Assembly: GCF_030551255.1 (NCBI RefSeq)
Contig: NZ_CP130630.1
Coordinates: 12,275,001 to 12,339,000 of the forward strand
Source of the DNA: Streptomyces sp. NL15-2K
GTDB lineage: Bacteria; Actinomycetota; Actinomycetes; Streptomycetales; Streptomycetaceae
Length of the DNA: 64,000 nucleotides
Direction: 5' to 3'
Both the position numbers and the translations under genes were made by a program. Shown here one piece after another: positions 19,904 through 30,009 of the stretch (position 1 is the stretch's first letter; every line of letters starts with the position of its first letter). The notes under the pieces are model-generated. The model was not told where the DNA came from. It saw only the letters and a list, made by a program, of their open reading frames with translations, and did not search any database.

Positions 19904-20299
19904 TCACAGGGCGAACAGTCCTGCCGCCGTCTCTCTAAAGCCGCAGGCACCGAAGTAGAACGATCGCAAGTGCTCTTCGAAGTCGACATGCAACCACTCA
20001 CACCCCGCAGCACGGCATCCCTCAGCAGCTGCCTTGACCAGCGCGGCTCCCACCCCGTTCGAACGCTTGCGCTGAGCTACGACCGTGTCCAGGACGAACG
20101 CATGGACGCCGCCGTCCCAGGCGACGTTAACGAAGCCGACCAACCGATCACCTTCCCAGGCGCAGACCCAGCCGAGGCTGTGACGTTGAAGCCTTGCACA
20201 CCAGTCCGTCTGCTCGACCGGATGATCGAACCCTTCGGCATGCAGCTTGTTGAGAGCTGAGTTGTCGACGTGGCCCCGCCACTCATACGTGATCGTCAT
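19904..20299 (-). CDS. GNAT N-acetyltransferase inside the IS21 element
   Basis: The 131-residue protein has the acetyl-CoA-binding motif A in VVAQRKRSNGVGAALVKAA (R/Q-x-x-G-x-G/A pattern), WVCAWEGDRLVGFVNVAWDG as the beta4 region, and a C-terminal FYFGACGFRETAAG. It is the common single-domain acetyltransferase fold, and the acceptor substrate is unknown. It lies between istB and the right-hand repeats of the IS21 element, reading toward istB, so it appears to be a passenger gene. The frame is intact, unlike many neighbours. Confidence 0.85.
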   Translation of the reverse strand: MTITYEWRGHVDNSALNKLHAEGFDHPVEQTDWCARLQRHSLGWVCAWEGDRLVGFVNVAWDGGVHAFVLDTVVAQRKRSNGVGAALVKAAAEGCRAAGCEWLHVDFEEHLRSFYFGACGFRETAAGLFAL

Positions 20300-20456
20300 G
20301 ATCCGAACCTAGCGACCACCAGAGCCGGACTACAGAGCGGGCCGACACACTCACTCTCGGCTGCCGTCAAAACTGCTGACCAAAGAACGCGCCGAAGATC
20401 GGTAAGTGCTGCCCAAACTCATCGACAAGTGCTGTCGCAACAAACGAACGAAGCCA

Positions 20457-21060
20457 ATGTCGACGGCAAGCCCCGCAGGCCGTGGATCACGTGGTTCACC
20501 GACTGCGCCACCAACGGCATCACCGGCGTCGCGGTCACGCCGGTGCATCCGTCGCGGGAGTCGGTGCTGGCCGCGCTGCGTTCCGCGGTGCTGCGCGAGG
20601 ACCCTTACGGTCCGTTCGGCGGCCTGCCTCAAAAGGTGCGGGTGGACCGGGGCAAGGATTTCCTGTCCAGGACGGTGACCGCAGCGCTCGATCTCCCGGA
20701 CGTCACCGTGGAGGACCTGCCCGCCGGCACCCCGCACCTCAAGGGCACGGTCGAGGGCCTGAACCGGGCGGTGGAGCCGATGCTGCTGGCCGCGCTGCCC
20801 GGCTACGCCCGCCAGCCCCGCCCCGGCAAACGCCCCTCCCGGCCGAAGGACGAGGTGCTGCTCAGCTTCGAGGACTTCACCGCCCGGCTGCTGGACTGGA
20901 CACGGTTGGTGGAACACCGAGCACCGCCCCGAACCGCTGCGGGGCAGGACCCCGCTTCAGGCGTGGCAGGACGATCCCACTCGACGTCCACGCCGCGTAC
21001 GCCAGGGCCCGTCTCCTTCACAGTCCAGCAGTCCGGCCGGGTGTGCGCACTCCAGGATGA
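20457..21060 (+). pseudogene. Mu-type (TniA/TnsB-like) transposase core fragment
   Basis: Starting at the IS21 edge, the frame encodes RRPWITWFTDCATNGITG, then VRVDRGKDFLSRTV with the second catalytic Asp and PHLKGTVEGLNRAVEP with the Glu. It is a close relative of the intact transposase at 47066-48862. Near 20905 the frame shifts (GGACACGGTTGGTGG should read TRWWN), and the related sequence continues to about 21060 in another frame. N- and C-termini are absent. Confidence 0.75.
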
Positions 21061-21527
21061 GGCGGACAGCGCTCGCCGGGAAGCCGCAGTCCAGGCGGGC
21101 CATGCCTGCACGTGTCCGGCTGCCGCCAACTGCACTGCGAAGGTGTAGGCGGGCTTGGTGGTGTAGAGCGGTCGCGGTTCGGTGACCATGGTTTCAGTCC
21201 TTGGGGAAGTGGCGGTGCACGTTATGGCTGGTGATGCTGTAGCCGGGCATGGTCTTCATCTGGGACAGCCGCTGCCTGGCACGGACTCGGTGAGGTCAGG
21301 AGAGGTAAGCGAGGACCTCGGCGTAGGAGTCCGCTGTGAAGTCGGACGGCACTCCCACTTCCCGCTTCCTTCCGACTGGTCCAGGACGGCGGGATCGCCG
21401 CCGACCACATCACGGCAGGGACGACAATGAGCAGCGAGACCACGGCCGACCACGCCACGGCACGGGCGGGCTCCGACGCCGTCCCCATGGCGGACCGGAC
21501 GGACAACGCGGACAGGGAGGCGGCGCC
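21061..21527. other. Stretch with only short unassigned frames
   Basis: On the reverse strand a frame begins at an ATG at 21189 (LYTTKPAYTFAVQLAAAG) and degrades into the transposase fragment. Four bases before it a short frame ends with YSITSHNVHRHFPKD. Neither is recognised. On the forward strand a 34-codon frame from 21427 overlaps the ABC transporter start as GTGA and may be the tail of a lost upstream gene. Confidence 0.35.
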
Positions 21528-22577
21528 GTGACAGCGCATCACATCGTGGCAGTGGACGACGAGGCGCGCCTCGGCACCGACGTGCTGCTGCGTGCCGAGG
21601 ACGTCGTCAAGCACTACGCCCTGCGCCGGGATTCCCTCACCCGGCACCGCAGGGTGCTGCGCGCCGTGGACGGGGTCTCCCTGGAGGTGCGGCGCGGGAG
21701 ACGCTCGGCATCGTCGGCGAGTCCGGCTGCGGCAAGTCGACCCTCGGCCGCTGTCTGGTGCGGCTCACCGACCTCACGGGCGGCCGGGTCGAGTTCGACG
21801 GGCAGGACATCACCGCGCTGTCCGCCCGGCGCCTACGGCGCGTCCGTCCCGGCATGCAGCTGGTCTTCCAGGACCCGCAGGCCTCCCTCAACCCGCGCCG
21901 CCGTGCCGGGGACATCGTGGCCGAGCCGCTGCTCGTGCACGGCTACGGGGGCGCGGCCGCGGTCCGGCGGCGGGTCGCCGCGCTGTTCGACGTCGTCGGG
22001 CTGGCCTCGGCGCACCTGGACCGGTACCCGCACGAGTTCTCCGGCGGCCAGCGCCAGCGCATCGGCATCGCGAGGGCCCTGGCCACGAACCCCGAGCTGA
22101 TCGTCGCCGACGAACCGGTGTCCGCCCTCGACATGTCGATCCAGGCGCAGGTGCTGAACCTGTTCGCCGATCTCCAGGAGGAGTTCGGGCTCACCTACGT
22201 GTTCATCGCCCCACGACCTCGGCGTGGTCCGCCATGTGTCCGACCGGATCGCCGTCATGTACCTGGGCGAGATCGTCGAACTCGCCGAGACGGAGGAGCT
22301 GTACGGCGCCCCCGCCCACCCGTACACCCAGACGCTGCTGTCCGCGGTACCGGACATCGACGACGGCACCACGACGGCGGACGGCGGCCCGGGGCCCCGG
22401 CCCCGGGAACGCATCGTCCTCACCGGCGAGGTACCCAACCCGGTGGCCAAGCCGGCCGGCTGCGCGTTCCACACCCGCTGCCCGTACGCGCGTGAGCGCT
22501 GCGCGCTGGAACGTCCGCGCCTCGTCCGGACGCCGTCCGGCCGGCACACCGCCTGCCATTACCCGCTCGTCGGCTGA
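21528..22577 (+). pseudogene. Peptide/nickel ABC transporter ATP-binding protein (DppF/OppF type), two frameshifts
   Basis: A GTG at 21528 starts [18 protein letters not shown]. After a frameshift near 21703 the family continues with [17 protein letters not shown] (Walker A), [13 protein letters not shown] (Q-loop), [16 protein letters not shown] (signature) and [14 protein letters not shown] (Walker B). A second shift near 22210 (an extra C before ACGACC) precedes [20 protein letters not shown] and the oligopeptide-type C-terminal RCPYARERC cysteines. Both shifts are single bases in G or C runs. The restored protein would be about 350 residues and would energise peptide import. Permease partners are absent. 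Confidence 0.85.
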
Positions 22578-24973
22578 CGGCTCCCTGAGGCTCCGGGGGC
22601 GCGCCGCTGGGCCGGAGCGGAGAGCCTGCGAGCGCCTGAGTCGCTCGCGTCGTCGTCGGACTCCAGGCGCAGACACTCGATCAGGTAGTCGCCGGTGTCG
22701 GGGTCGAGGGTCACCCCGTGGGTCTCGCTGCGGAAGCCGGGGAAGCGGCGGTCGAAGGACTCCAGCGCGCTGAGGTAACGCAGCAGCGGGCCGTCCTTGT
22801 CGCCGGCGCTCTCGCCGGGCATCAGCACGGGGATGCCGGGAGGGGTGACGGTGACCATGGCGGCCGCCACCCGGCCGGGCGCCTCGGCCAGCCGCACCCG
22901 CTCGGTGCCGCCGCGGACCAGGCGCTGGTAGCACAGTTGGGGCGGGGAGACTGGCTCCGGCAGTTGCTGGAAGGCGGTGTCCAGCAGCTCCACCAGGCGG
23001 ACCGAGCGCAGATGGTCGTGCATCTCCTGGCACAGTTCGCGCAGGGTCCGGCCGGAGTAGCGCCTCGGGTGCTCGGCGACGAGGGCGGGTAGGACGCGGT
23101 CGAGCGGGGCGTCACCGTCGTAGAGCGCCTTGAAGTCCATCAGGGCGTCCAGCAGGGTGCCCCACTTGCCCTTGGTGATGCCCATGGAGAACAGCACCAG
23201 CGTGGTGTAGCTGTCCGTCTTCTCCACCACGATGCCCCGGGTGCCCAGGTAGGCGGTGAGCACCCGGGCCGGGATGCCCCAGTCGGCCATGTCGCCGGTG
23301 GCGGTGACCCCCGGGCAGGTCAGGGTGACCTTGATCGGATCCAGCATGCAGTAGCCGTCGGTCAGCCCGGGGAAGCCGTGCCAGTCCGCTCCCGGTTCGA
23401 GGTGCCAGCAGGAGGGCTCGGTGCGCAGCAGGTCGGCCGGGGCCTCGTCGAAGGGCAGGCGTGTGCCGCTTTCCGGGTCGGTCACCGTCTCGGGCTGCCA
23501 CACCCCGAAGAACCACGGCGGCCGGTCCCCGGCGGCCTCGATGCGCCGCCGGATGCGCACCATCTCCTGGCGGAAGCGGATCGCCTCGGTCACCGCCTCG
23601 TCGACCAGCCACTGGCCCTGCGGCCCGTCCATCATCGCGGTGGCCACGTCCAGTGAGGCGATCATCGGATACAGCGGGGACGTGGTGCCGTGCATCATCA
23701 GCGCCTCGTTGAACCGGTCGTGCTCGACCGGGGCCCGGGGCGCGGGCCGGACGTGCACCATGGCGCTCTGCGACAGCGCGGCGAGGAGCTTGTGGGTGGA
23801 CTGGGTCGCGAAGACAGTGGGGCGTTCGGGGCCGGGGAAGGTCTCCGGGCCCACCGACATGCCGTAGCGGCCGGCGTAGAGGGGATGGAAGCGGGCGTAG
23901 GCGAACCACGCTTCGTCGAAGTGGAGCCTGGGTGTGCTGGAGGCGAATGCCCGGGCCGCCGCCACGGCGTCATAACACAGGCCGTCGTAGGTGGAGTTGG
24001 TGAAGACGGCGTACTGGGCTGCGGTCGGGAGGGCACCCTGGGCCAGCGGGTTCGTGGCGATCCGGGCTGCCACCGAGTCCGCCTCGGTCTCGGACGGGGG
24101 CAGTGGCCCGGCGAGACCGTAGCCGTTGCGGGTGGGGATCAGGTACACCGGCCGGGCGCCGGAGACGACCAGGCCCTGAAGGACCGACTTGTGGCAGTTG
24201 CGGTCCACCAGCGCGATCTCGTCGCGGGTGACGCTGAAGTGGCCGACCAAGCGGTTGCAGGTGGAGTCGCCGTGCAGGACGAAGTAGGTGAGGTCGGAGC
24301 CGAAGACCCGGGCGGCGTTGCGCTCGGCCTCGCCGATTGGGCCGGTGTGCTCGAACAGCGACCCGAGCTCTTCGACCGAGATCGACAGGTCGCTGCGCAG
24401 CAGCCGCTCCCCGAAGTAGTCGTGGAACGCCCGGCCCACGGGCGACTTGAGGAAGGCGACGCCGCCGGAGTGGGCAGGGGTGTGCCACGAATACTCGTGC
24501 GCGTCGTCGAAGCGGCGCAGCGCCAGGAAGAACGGTGGCAGGACGGCTTCCCGGTAGCTGCGGGCAGCGGTGGTGATCCGGCCCGCGATGAACGCCGGGG
24601 TGTCCTCCAGCGGCCAGACGTAGCCCACCACCGACTCCGACACCCACAGTGGCAGGTTCTGCATGCCCTCGTCGTCCGTCATGACCAGGAACACGGGCAG
24701 GTCCTGGAAGCGGCGGCCGATCCGGCGCAGGACCGCCGCACCGCCCGGCTCACCGTCCGCCCCGGGACCGGGCGGAAGGTCCCAGGCCACCAACGCGGCG
24801 GCCAGGCCGGCCTCGGTGCGCAGCACCGCGTCGGCGTCGGCCGCGCTGACCGCCCAGCGGGTCCCGAACCCCGCTAACTCGATCGCCTCACGGATCTTCA
24901 CCAGCTGCTCGACGCCTGCGCCCTCGTCCTTGGGGTGCTCGCGTACCGCGACCAGAATCCTGCTGTCGGCCAT
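22559..24973 (-). CDS. Orn/Lys/Arg decarboxylase-family PLP enzyme
   Basis: The ATG at 24973, preceded by GGGGAGGGGA, gives 804 residues, close to inducible basic amino acid decarboxylases. An N-terminal response-regulator-like wing domain (1-130) is followed by the PLP domain: [46 protein letters not shown] and the Schiff-base lysine in [16 protein letters not shown]-terminal domain ends near [11 protein letters not shown]. The enzyme should decarboxylate arginine, lysine or ornithine to a polyamine precursor in the cytoplasm. It converges on the ABC transporter gene with a 19 bp overlap. The exact substrate is not decided. Confidence 0.88.
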   Translation of the reverse strand: MADSRILVAVREHPKDEGAGVEQLVKIREAIELAGFGTRWAVSAADADAVLRTEAGLAAALVAWDLPPGPGADGEPGGAAVLRRIGRRFQDLPVFLVMTDDEGMQNLPLWVSESVVGYVWPLEDTPAFIAGRITTAARSYREAVLPPFFLALRRFDDAHEYSWHTPAHSGGVAFLKSPVGRAFHDYFGERLLRSDLSISVEELGSLFEHTGPIGEAERNAARVFGSDLTYFVLHGDSTCNRLVGHFSVTRDEIALVDRNCHKSVLQGLVVSGARPVYLIPTRNGYGLAGPLPPSETEADSVAARIATNPLAQGALPTAAQYAVFTNSTYDGLCYDAVAAARAFASSTPRLHFDEAWFAYARFHPLYAGRYGMSVGPETFPGPERPTVFATQSTHKLLAALSQSAMVHVRPAPRAPVEHDRFNEALMMHGTTSPLYPMIASLDVATAMMDGPQGQWLVDEAVTEAIRFRQEMVRIRRRIEAAGDRPPWFFGVWQPETVTDPESGTRLPFDEAPADLLRTEPSCWHLEPGADWHGFPGLTDGYCMLDPIKVTLTCPGVTATGDMADWGIPARVLTAYLGTRGIVVEKTDSYTTLVLFSMGITKGKWGTLLDALMDFKALYDGDAPLDRVLPALVAEHPRRYSGRTLRELCQEMHDHLRSVRLVELLDTAFQQLPEPVSPPQLCYQRLVRGGTERVRLAEAPGRVAAAMVTVTPPGIPVLMPGESAGDKDGPLLRYLSALESFDRRFPGFRSETHGVTLDPDTGDYLIECLRLESDDDASDSGARRLSAPAQRRAPGASGSRQPTSG

Positions 24974-25246
24974 GCCGTCCCCTCCCCGGCGGCGTGTGCC
25001 GCCCCCGGCCAGTGTCCGCACGGCACACCGGGGACGACGGACATCACAGCGGTAAACCACCCCGACGACGGAATGCGCCATACGCGCCTTGACCCGGGTT
25101 GCCGGTCAGCGCTGATGGCCGGGCCGACCGGTCGGTGCGTTGTGCTGCCGTGTCGCGGTCGCCTCAGGCGCCCGGTCGCCTCCTCGATGCCGAGGGCGGC
25201 CTGGCCCGACACAGCGGGGCCGCTGGGTCGGGCCAGCTCCGGGATC

Positions 25247-26633
25247 GGGACTGTAAAACGTTCGGTGTAACTCCCGATCATGGAAGATGCATCGATGACC
25301 ATCGACAACGTGACCGAGGTTGAACCCGGCGAGCCGTCTGAGGCGGCGTCGGCGAAGTTTGTGGACGACCGGCTGATTGACGAGCTGGTGGGCCGGGCTC
25401 AGGCCGAGGGCCTTCAGCTGACCGGCGAGGGCGGGCTGCTCCAGCAGCTGACGAAGCGGCTCCTGGAGTCCGCTCTCGAGGGTGAGATCACCGACCATCC
25501 CGGCTATGACAAGCACGATCCGGCCGGCAAGAACGGCGGCAACTCCCGTAACGGCACCCGCGCCAAGACCGTGCTCACCGACGTCGGCCCGGTCGAGATA
25601 GCCGTGCCCCGCGACCGGGAAGGCAGCTTCGAGCCGAGGATCGTCAAGAAGCGGCAGAAGCGATTGTCCGGTGTGGACGAGATGGTCATCTCGCTCGCGG
25701 CGAAGGGCCTGACGACCGGTGAGGTCCAGGCCCACCTTGCCGAGGTCTATGGAGCCGAGGTGTCCCGGCAGACCATCTCCACGATCACCGACAAGGTTCT
25801 CGACGGCATGGCCGAATGGCAGAACCGACCGCTCGACGCCGTCTATCCCGTGATCTTCATTGACGCCATCCACGTGAAGATCCGTGACGGGGCGGTGGCC
25901 AACAGGCCCATTTACGTGGCCCTGGCGGTCACTGTCGAGGGCCGGCGGGAGATCCTGGGGCTGTGGGCCGGCGACGGCGGCGAGGGCGCCAAGCACTGGC
26001 TGCACATCCTCACCGAGATCAAGAACCGCGGGGTGAGCGACGTGCTCATGCTGGTCTGCGACGGGCTCAAGGGCCTGCCCGAGGCGGTGGAGACCGTCTG
26101 GCCCAGGACGATCGTGCAGATCTGCGTGGTGCATCTGCTGCGGAACTCCTTCCGCTATGCCGCCCGCCAGGACTGGGACAAGATCGCCAAGCCTCTCAAG
26201 CCGGTCTACACCGCCCCCACCGAAGAGGCCGCCCTGGACCGGTTCGACGAGTTCGCCGACGCCTGGGGCCGGAAGTATCCGGCGATCGCGAAACTGTGGG
26301 AAAACGCCTGGGAGGAGTTCACCCCGTTCCTGCGGTTCGACACCGAAATCCGCCGCATCGTCTGCACGATGAACGCGATCGAGTCCGTCAACGCCCGCAT
26401 CCGCCGGGCGGTCCTTGAGTCAAGGCCCGAGGACACTTCCCCAACGAGCAGGCCGCCCTGAAGTGCGTCTACATGGCGATCATGTCCCTCGATCCCACAG
26501 GCAAGGGGCAGGCCCGCTGGACCATGCGCTGGAAGACTGCACTGAACGCTTTCGATATCACCTTCGACGGCCCCTGTCGGCGGCCCGTCAGTAACCTCAA
26601 CTACCGCAGTCACACCAATCGTTTGACAGTCCC
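25247..26633 (+). mobile_element. IS256-family insertion sequence
   Basis: Ends are imperfect inverted repeats: GGGACTGTAAAACGTTCGGT at 25247 and, inverted, GGGACTGTCAAACGATTGGT ending at 26633. The length of 1387 bp is right for IS256. The 8 bp flanks do not match, so no target duplication is seen. The transposase is frameshifted, so this copy is not autonomous. Confidence 0.85.
25280..26594 (+). pseudogene. IS256-family transposase, frameshifted near the 3' end
   Basis: The intact first 380 residues have TDHPGYDKHDPAGKNGGNSR, VFIDAIHVKIRDGAVANRPI-like core (IFIDAIHVK with the first Asp), LMLVCDGLKGLPEAVE (second Asp) and CTMNAIESVNARIRRAV (Glu). At 26414-26421 eight extra bases (CTTGAGTC) interrupt RRAV|KARGHFPNEQAALKC. 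A second shift near 26572 disrupts the normal ending, which would stop at 26592-26594. DDE catalytic residues survive but the C-terminus is lost. Confidence 0.88.
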
Positions 26634-26743
26634 TGTTCAGGGCACACTCCCCGACGGAGCCCAATTACGCGGTCGTTCACAGCACGGAGTGACTTCGCGC
26701 CCTGGCCCGCCAAGGAACGCGCGACAGGCCATGACGCGAAGTC

Positions 26744-26772
26744 GCCGGTTTCACTCCCCGTGAAAACGCCGG
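26744..26772. terminator. Hairpin between IS256 and the rhamnosidase-like gene
   Basis: CCGGTTTCAC, a short CCCC-containing loop and GTGAAAACGCCGG form a stem with one bulge, 30 bp downstream of the GH78 stop on the reverse strand. It is suited to ending that transcript. No long T run is present. Confidence 0.45.
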
Positions 26773-26803
26773 ACAGGGCTGATGGGTTCGGCCACTACTG
26801 GTC

Positions 26804-28993
26804 CTACCTCGCCCAGGCGAAGGTGCGGGTCCCGCTCACTGCCTCGAAGACGACCGTGTCGCCCACCTGGTGGGCACCGCGGCCCGCATCCCCCGACGGG
26901 CGGCCGTCCAGCCAGGCGACCCGGCCGTTGATGGCGATGGTCCGGTCCGCGCCGAGGAGGGGAATCGCGACCCGGCCCGTCGTACCTTTCGGTGCCCTGA
27001 CCGTGAGGGCGAACGAGTCGTCCCCCGCTCCACGCCGCCACCGCACGGAGATCTCGCCCGCCGGCACCGGGACGTCGCCCTGTGCCCAGCGCAAGTCGAC
27101 CGGGTCGGGCTCCACCGCCCACGTGCGGTAGCCGTCGCCGAGAGGCCGGACACCGAGCACGCCCATCGACAGCGCGGGCACCGCGGTGCTCCAGGCATGG
27201 GCCATGCCGACATGGCCGCCCCATGTCAGAGAGGTGCCAGGCCGGGGCACGGTCGGGTTCCCGTCGGCGCCGACCTCCTCCCATGGAGTCCCGGGCCCGT
27301 TGCGGATCATGTGGCCCCACGCACTGCGGATCACCCGGAGCGCTCCGGCCCCGTCGCCGTACCGGAACCGGCCCAGGCTCTCCTGCCCCATCACGTAGGG
27401 GGAGATGTACCGCGTCATGTACGGGTTGTCGGCGTGCCGGGTGGTGAGCGTGCCGTACGGGCCGCTGAGGTGCGTGTCCAGGTATGCGGTGGCGTGGCGG
27501 GCCTGCTCGGGGTCGAGTACCCCGAAGACGAGGGCGGCGGCGTTTGAGTCGGCCGTGTGGTCACCACGCGGGTCGTCGGCGTTGAGCGTCATGGCCCCGG
27601 CTTCCGGGTCCCACATCCTGGTGAGCAGGGCGGTGCGGACGTGGTCCGCCCGGCGGTCGAGCGCCGTCGCGGCACCCCGGTCACCCGCCACCGACCGTTC
27701 GAGGCGGGCGAGCGAGCGCAGCGCCGCGTAGTACGCGGCGTTGGTGGTGGCGTCGACTCCGGCGGCCCGGTCCGGGGTGTGCCAGTTCTGGGCGGGCAGT
27801 CCGCCGTAGTCGGCAGTCCTGAACAGCCCGCCGTCGGTGTCCGAGGCGCGTGCGTCGAAGAAGCGTACGGCGCGGCGCGCGACGGGCAGCAGCGAGCGCA
27901 CGAACTGGCGGTCTCCGGTGAAGCGCAGGTAGTCGGCCACGCTGACGACCCACAGGGCGGTGAAGCTGTCGAGCCTGACCTCCGCGGCCAGGGCCGGCGG
28001 TTCGAACCCTGCCGGCGATCCGTCCGGGGGGCCGGGGGCGCCGGGCTCGCAGGGCACGTCGATCCGGCTGGTCACCGGAAGCGTGCCGTCGGGAAGCTGC
28101 TGGCAGGCGAACAGGTTGATGGTGTCGCGCAGAATGCGGCGGTACGCGGCGCCCTGCTGGTACGCGCCCAGGGCCACGAGCTGGACGTCGCCCGCGTAGA
28201 CGGTGCGGTCCCGCTTGGGGCCGTCCATGACGACCCAGGGCGGGGCCTGCCCCGTGGCGGTACGGGGCCCGCGGGCCGTCGACAGATCCACGCCGTACGC
28301 GCTCGCGTACCAGGCCCGGTTGAGCACCGGGTCGCTGGAGAGGAAGTGCCCGTCGTACGCACCCGGGAAAGTGGTCTGCCGCACCCGTACGAAGTCGAGG
28401 GTGAGTGAACCGGGCCCGTCCAGCGTGATCGCGATGTAGCGCTGGGAGCCGCGCAGGCCGGGGCTGCGCAGCACGGTGGGTGCGCTCGGTGGGGCGTAGA
28501 CGTCTGCCCGTCCGTCGGGGTCGTCGTCGGTGCCCAGGGTCCTGCCCTTGTGGAAGTAGCCGTCGGGGTCGGGATCGGCGTCCCCGTCCGGGGTGAGGTA
28601 CTGGCGGGCTTCCGCGTACGACGCTCTGACCGGGGCGCCCGACGCCCGCCTGACGCCCAACTCGACGTATCCGCCGGCCAGTACACCGAGGTCGAGCACG
28701 AGCCGTGCGCCGCGCGGTGCGGTCGTGGTGAGGGCCGCCGCCGCGCCGCCCTCCTGTAACACCCCGTCGGCGCCGGTGACCGTGCCGTCGTTGCCTTCGG
28801 CCGTCACGGACTCGGGCGGTACGAAGGTGCCGGGGACGCCCAGCACCTGCTGCCGCCACGCCGGGTCCAGATTGACCGGTTCCCGGGAGAGGGCCACGGC
28901 CCGGTCCTGATGTCCGGCGGCGAGAGTCCCGGAGAGGGTGGCGGCGAGGCAGGCCAGGACCACGGTCGATCGAGTCATTCGGTTCGTTTTCAT
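26804..28993 (-). CDS. Secreted alpha-L-rhamnosidase-like glycoside hydrolase (GH78)
   Basis: The 729-residue protein begins with a signal peptide (MTRSTVVLACLAATLSGTLA). A carbohydrate-binding-like beta domain (to about 230) precedes the (alpha/alpha)6 barrel with VVMDGPKRDRTVYAGDVQLV, the acidic loop typical of GH78, and later GTPWEEVGADGNP and TWGGHVGMAHAWS. A C-terminal beta-sandwich follows. In the family it releases terminal rhamnose from glycans or glycosides outside the cell. The gene is divergent from a TetR regulator, and a palindrome lies just upstream of its ATG, so regulation by that protein is likely. The true sugar is not proven. Confidence 0.82.
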   Translation of the reverse strand: MKTNRMTRSTVVLACLAATLSGTLAAGHQDRAVALSREPVNLDPAWRQQVLGVPGTFVPPESVTAEGNDGTVTGADGVLQEGGAAAALTTTAPRGARLVLDLGVLAGGYVELGVRRASGAPVRASYAEARQYLTPDGDADPDPDGYFHKGRTLGTDDDPDGRADVYAPPSAPTVLRSPGLRGSQRYIAITLDGPGSLTLDFVRVRQTTFPGAYDGHFLSSDPVLNRAWYASAYGVDLSTARGPRTATGQAPPWVVMDGPKRDRTVYAGDVQLVALGAYQQGAAYRRILRDTINLFACQQLPDGTLPVTSRIDVPCEPGAPGPPDGSPAGFEPPALAAEVRLDSFTALWVVSVADYLRFTGDRQFVRSLLPVARRAVRFFDARASDTDGGLFRTADYGGLPAQNWHTPDRAAGVDATTNAAYYAALRSLARLERSVAGDRGAATALDRRADHVRTALLTRMWDPEAGAMTLNADDPRGDHTADSNAAALVFGVLDPEQARHATAYLDTHLSGPYGTLTTRHADNPYMTRYISPYVMGQESLGRFRYGDGAGALRVIRSAWGHMIRNGPGTPWEEVGADGNPTVPRPGTSLTWGGHVGMAHAWSTAVPALSMGVLGVRPLGDGYRTWAVEPDPVDLRWAQGDVPVPAGEISVRWRRGAGDDSFALTVRAPKGTTGRVAIPLLGADRTIAINGRVAWLDGRPSGDAGRGAHQVGDTVVFEAVSGTRTFAWAR

Positions 28994-28997
28994 TGTT

Positions 28998-29012
28998 TAT
29001 GCTGTACGCATA
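28998..29012. promoter_or_regulatory. Palindromic operator between GH78 and TetR genes
   Basis: TATGCTGTACGCATA has 5 bp arms (TATGC/GCATA) around TGTAC, itself nearly symmetric. It begins 5 bp before the GH78 ATG and 39 bp before the TetR start. Position and symmetry fit the site of the divergent regulator. Confidence 0.6.
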
Positions 29013-29050
29013 CGCTGAGTGAGGGGCAACCTCTGACGGGGTGGGGTGGG

Positions 29051-29965
29051 ATGGAATCAGGCCACACAGGCCACAGCGGGGACATGAGCGCCGTGCGCGG
29101 TCTGGAGCTCCTCTGGGGCGTGGGCGAGCGCCCGAGCCGGGGCCGCCGGCCGGCCTTCACCCTGGAGCAGATCGTGCGCACCGCCGTGGGGATCGCCGAC
29201 GCCGAAGGGCTGGCCGTCGTGTCCATGCGCCGGATCGCCGAACAGCTCGGCTGCACTACGATGTCGCTCTACCGGTACGTGCCCGGCAAGGCCGAACTGC
29301 TCGACCTCATGACGGACATGGTGATGGCCGAGATCCCCCTGGCGGACGCGCCGCCGGGCGGCTGGCGGACCAGGCTGGAGCTGTCCGCCCGCGCCGACTG
29401 GGGCTTCTACCACCGTCATCCCTGGATCCTGCGTATTCCGGCCGGGCGTCCAGCCCTGGGGCCCAACGGCTTCGCCTGGTACGAGTCCGTCCTGCGTGTG
29501 CTCACCGCGACCGGCCTGCCCCCGGCCGCGCTGGTCGACGTGTTCGATCTGGTCGACGCCTATGTTCGCGGCGCGGCCCGCGACTCCGTCGACGCGGCCG
29601 CCGCCGAGCGTCACTCCGGCATCACTGACGAACAGTGGTGGGCCGCCCGCGCCCACATCTGGGACGCCGCCCTCATCCCCGCCCGCTACCCGCTGCTGGC
29701 GAGCCTCCGCGCCGCGGGCGCTCTCAACCACCCCCGCGACCGTGGCTTCGGGTTCGGCCTCCAACGCGTGCTGGACAGCGTCGAGGCGTTCGTCCGGAAC
29801 CAGCCCAAGCGCCGTTACGAAACATCACAGCGTAACGAAATCACCTGCCCGCAGTGTGGCGCCCCGGTCCCCCGCTCCGCTCCCGCCGGCCGTCCCCGGA
29901 CCTACTGCACCGACGCTTGCCGTCAACGCGCCTACCGCGCCCGACGCGCGGCCCCCTACCGTTAG
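29051..29965 (+). CDS. TetR-family regulator with C-terminal zinc-ribbon tail
   Basis: From the ATG at 29051 the protein has 304 residues. The TetR helix-turn-helix covers about 40-85 (FTLEQIVRTAVGIADAEGL, then IAEQLGCTTMSLYRYVPGK) and is followed by a TetR_C-type ligand domain rich in Trp. Unlike typical TetR proteins (about 200-240 residues) it ends in CPQCGAPVP, then YCTDACRQRAYRARR, a zinc-ribbon-like extension. It faces the rhamnosidase-like gene across the palindrome at 28998 and probably represses it until an inducer, perhaps a sugar or aglycone, binds. The tail could add DNA contacts. Confidence 0.85.
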   Translation: MESGHTGHSGDMSAVRGLELLWGVGERPSRGRRPAFTLEQIVRTAVGIADAEGLAVVSMRRIAEQLGCTTMSLYRYVPGKAELLDLMTDMVMAEIPLADAPPGGWRTRLELSARADWGFYHRHPWILRIPAGRPALGPNGFAWYESVLRVLTATGLPPAALVDVFDLVDAYVRGAARDSVDAAAAERHSGITDEQWWAARAHIWDAALIPARYPLLASLRAAGALNHPRDRGFGFGLQRVLDSVEAFVRNQPKRRYETSQRNEITCPQCGAPVPRSAPAGRPRTYCTDACRQRAYRARRAAPYR

Positions 29966-30009
29966 CTTGATCTTTCGTGTGGCTGTGACCAGCACCTTGG
30001 CAAGAGGCC

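Larger units (their letters stand above)
12921..20456 (+). mobile_element. IS21-family element interrupted by a Tn554-like element and carrying an acetyltransferase
   Basis: Both tips read TGGCTT inward (12921-12926, and AAGCCA at 20451-20456). Each end has three degenerate repeats of about 20 bp: left at 12929, 12951 and 12993, right inverted at 20362, 20407 and 20430. The best pair is GAGTTTTGACAGCA (left) against TGCCGTCAAAACTGC (right). Multiple end repeats are a known IS21 trait. Between them lie istA (split), istB and a GNAT gene. Removing the 4350 bp insertion leaves about 3.19 kb, longer than a plain IS21. No target duplication is visible. Confidence 0.6.

Noticed and set aside
21427..21530. 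A 34-codon gene just before the ABC transporter
   Set aside because: It probably is the tail of a lost upstream transporter gene. It has no recognised motif or clear ribosome site.
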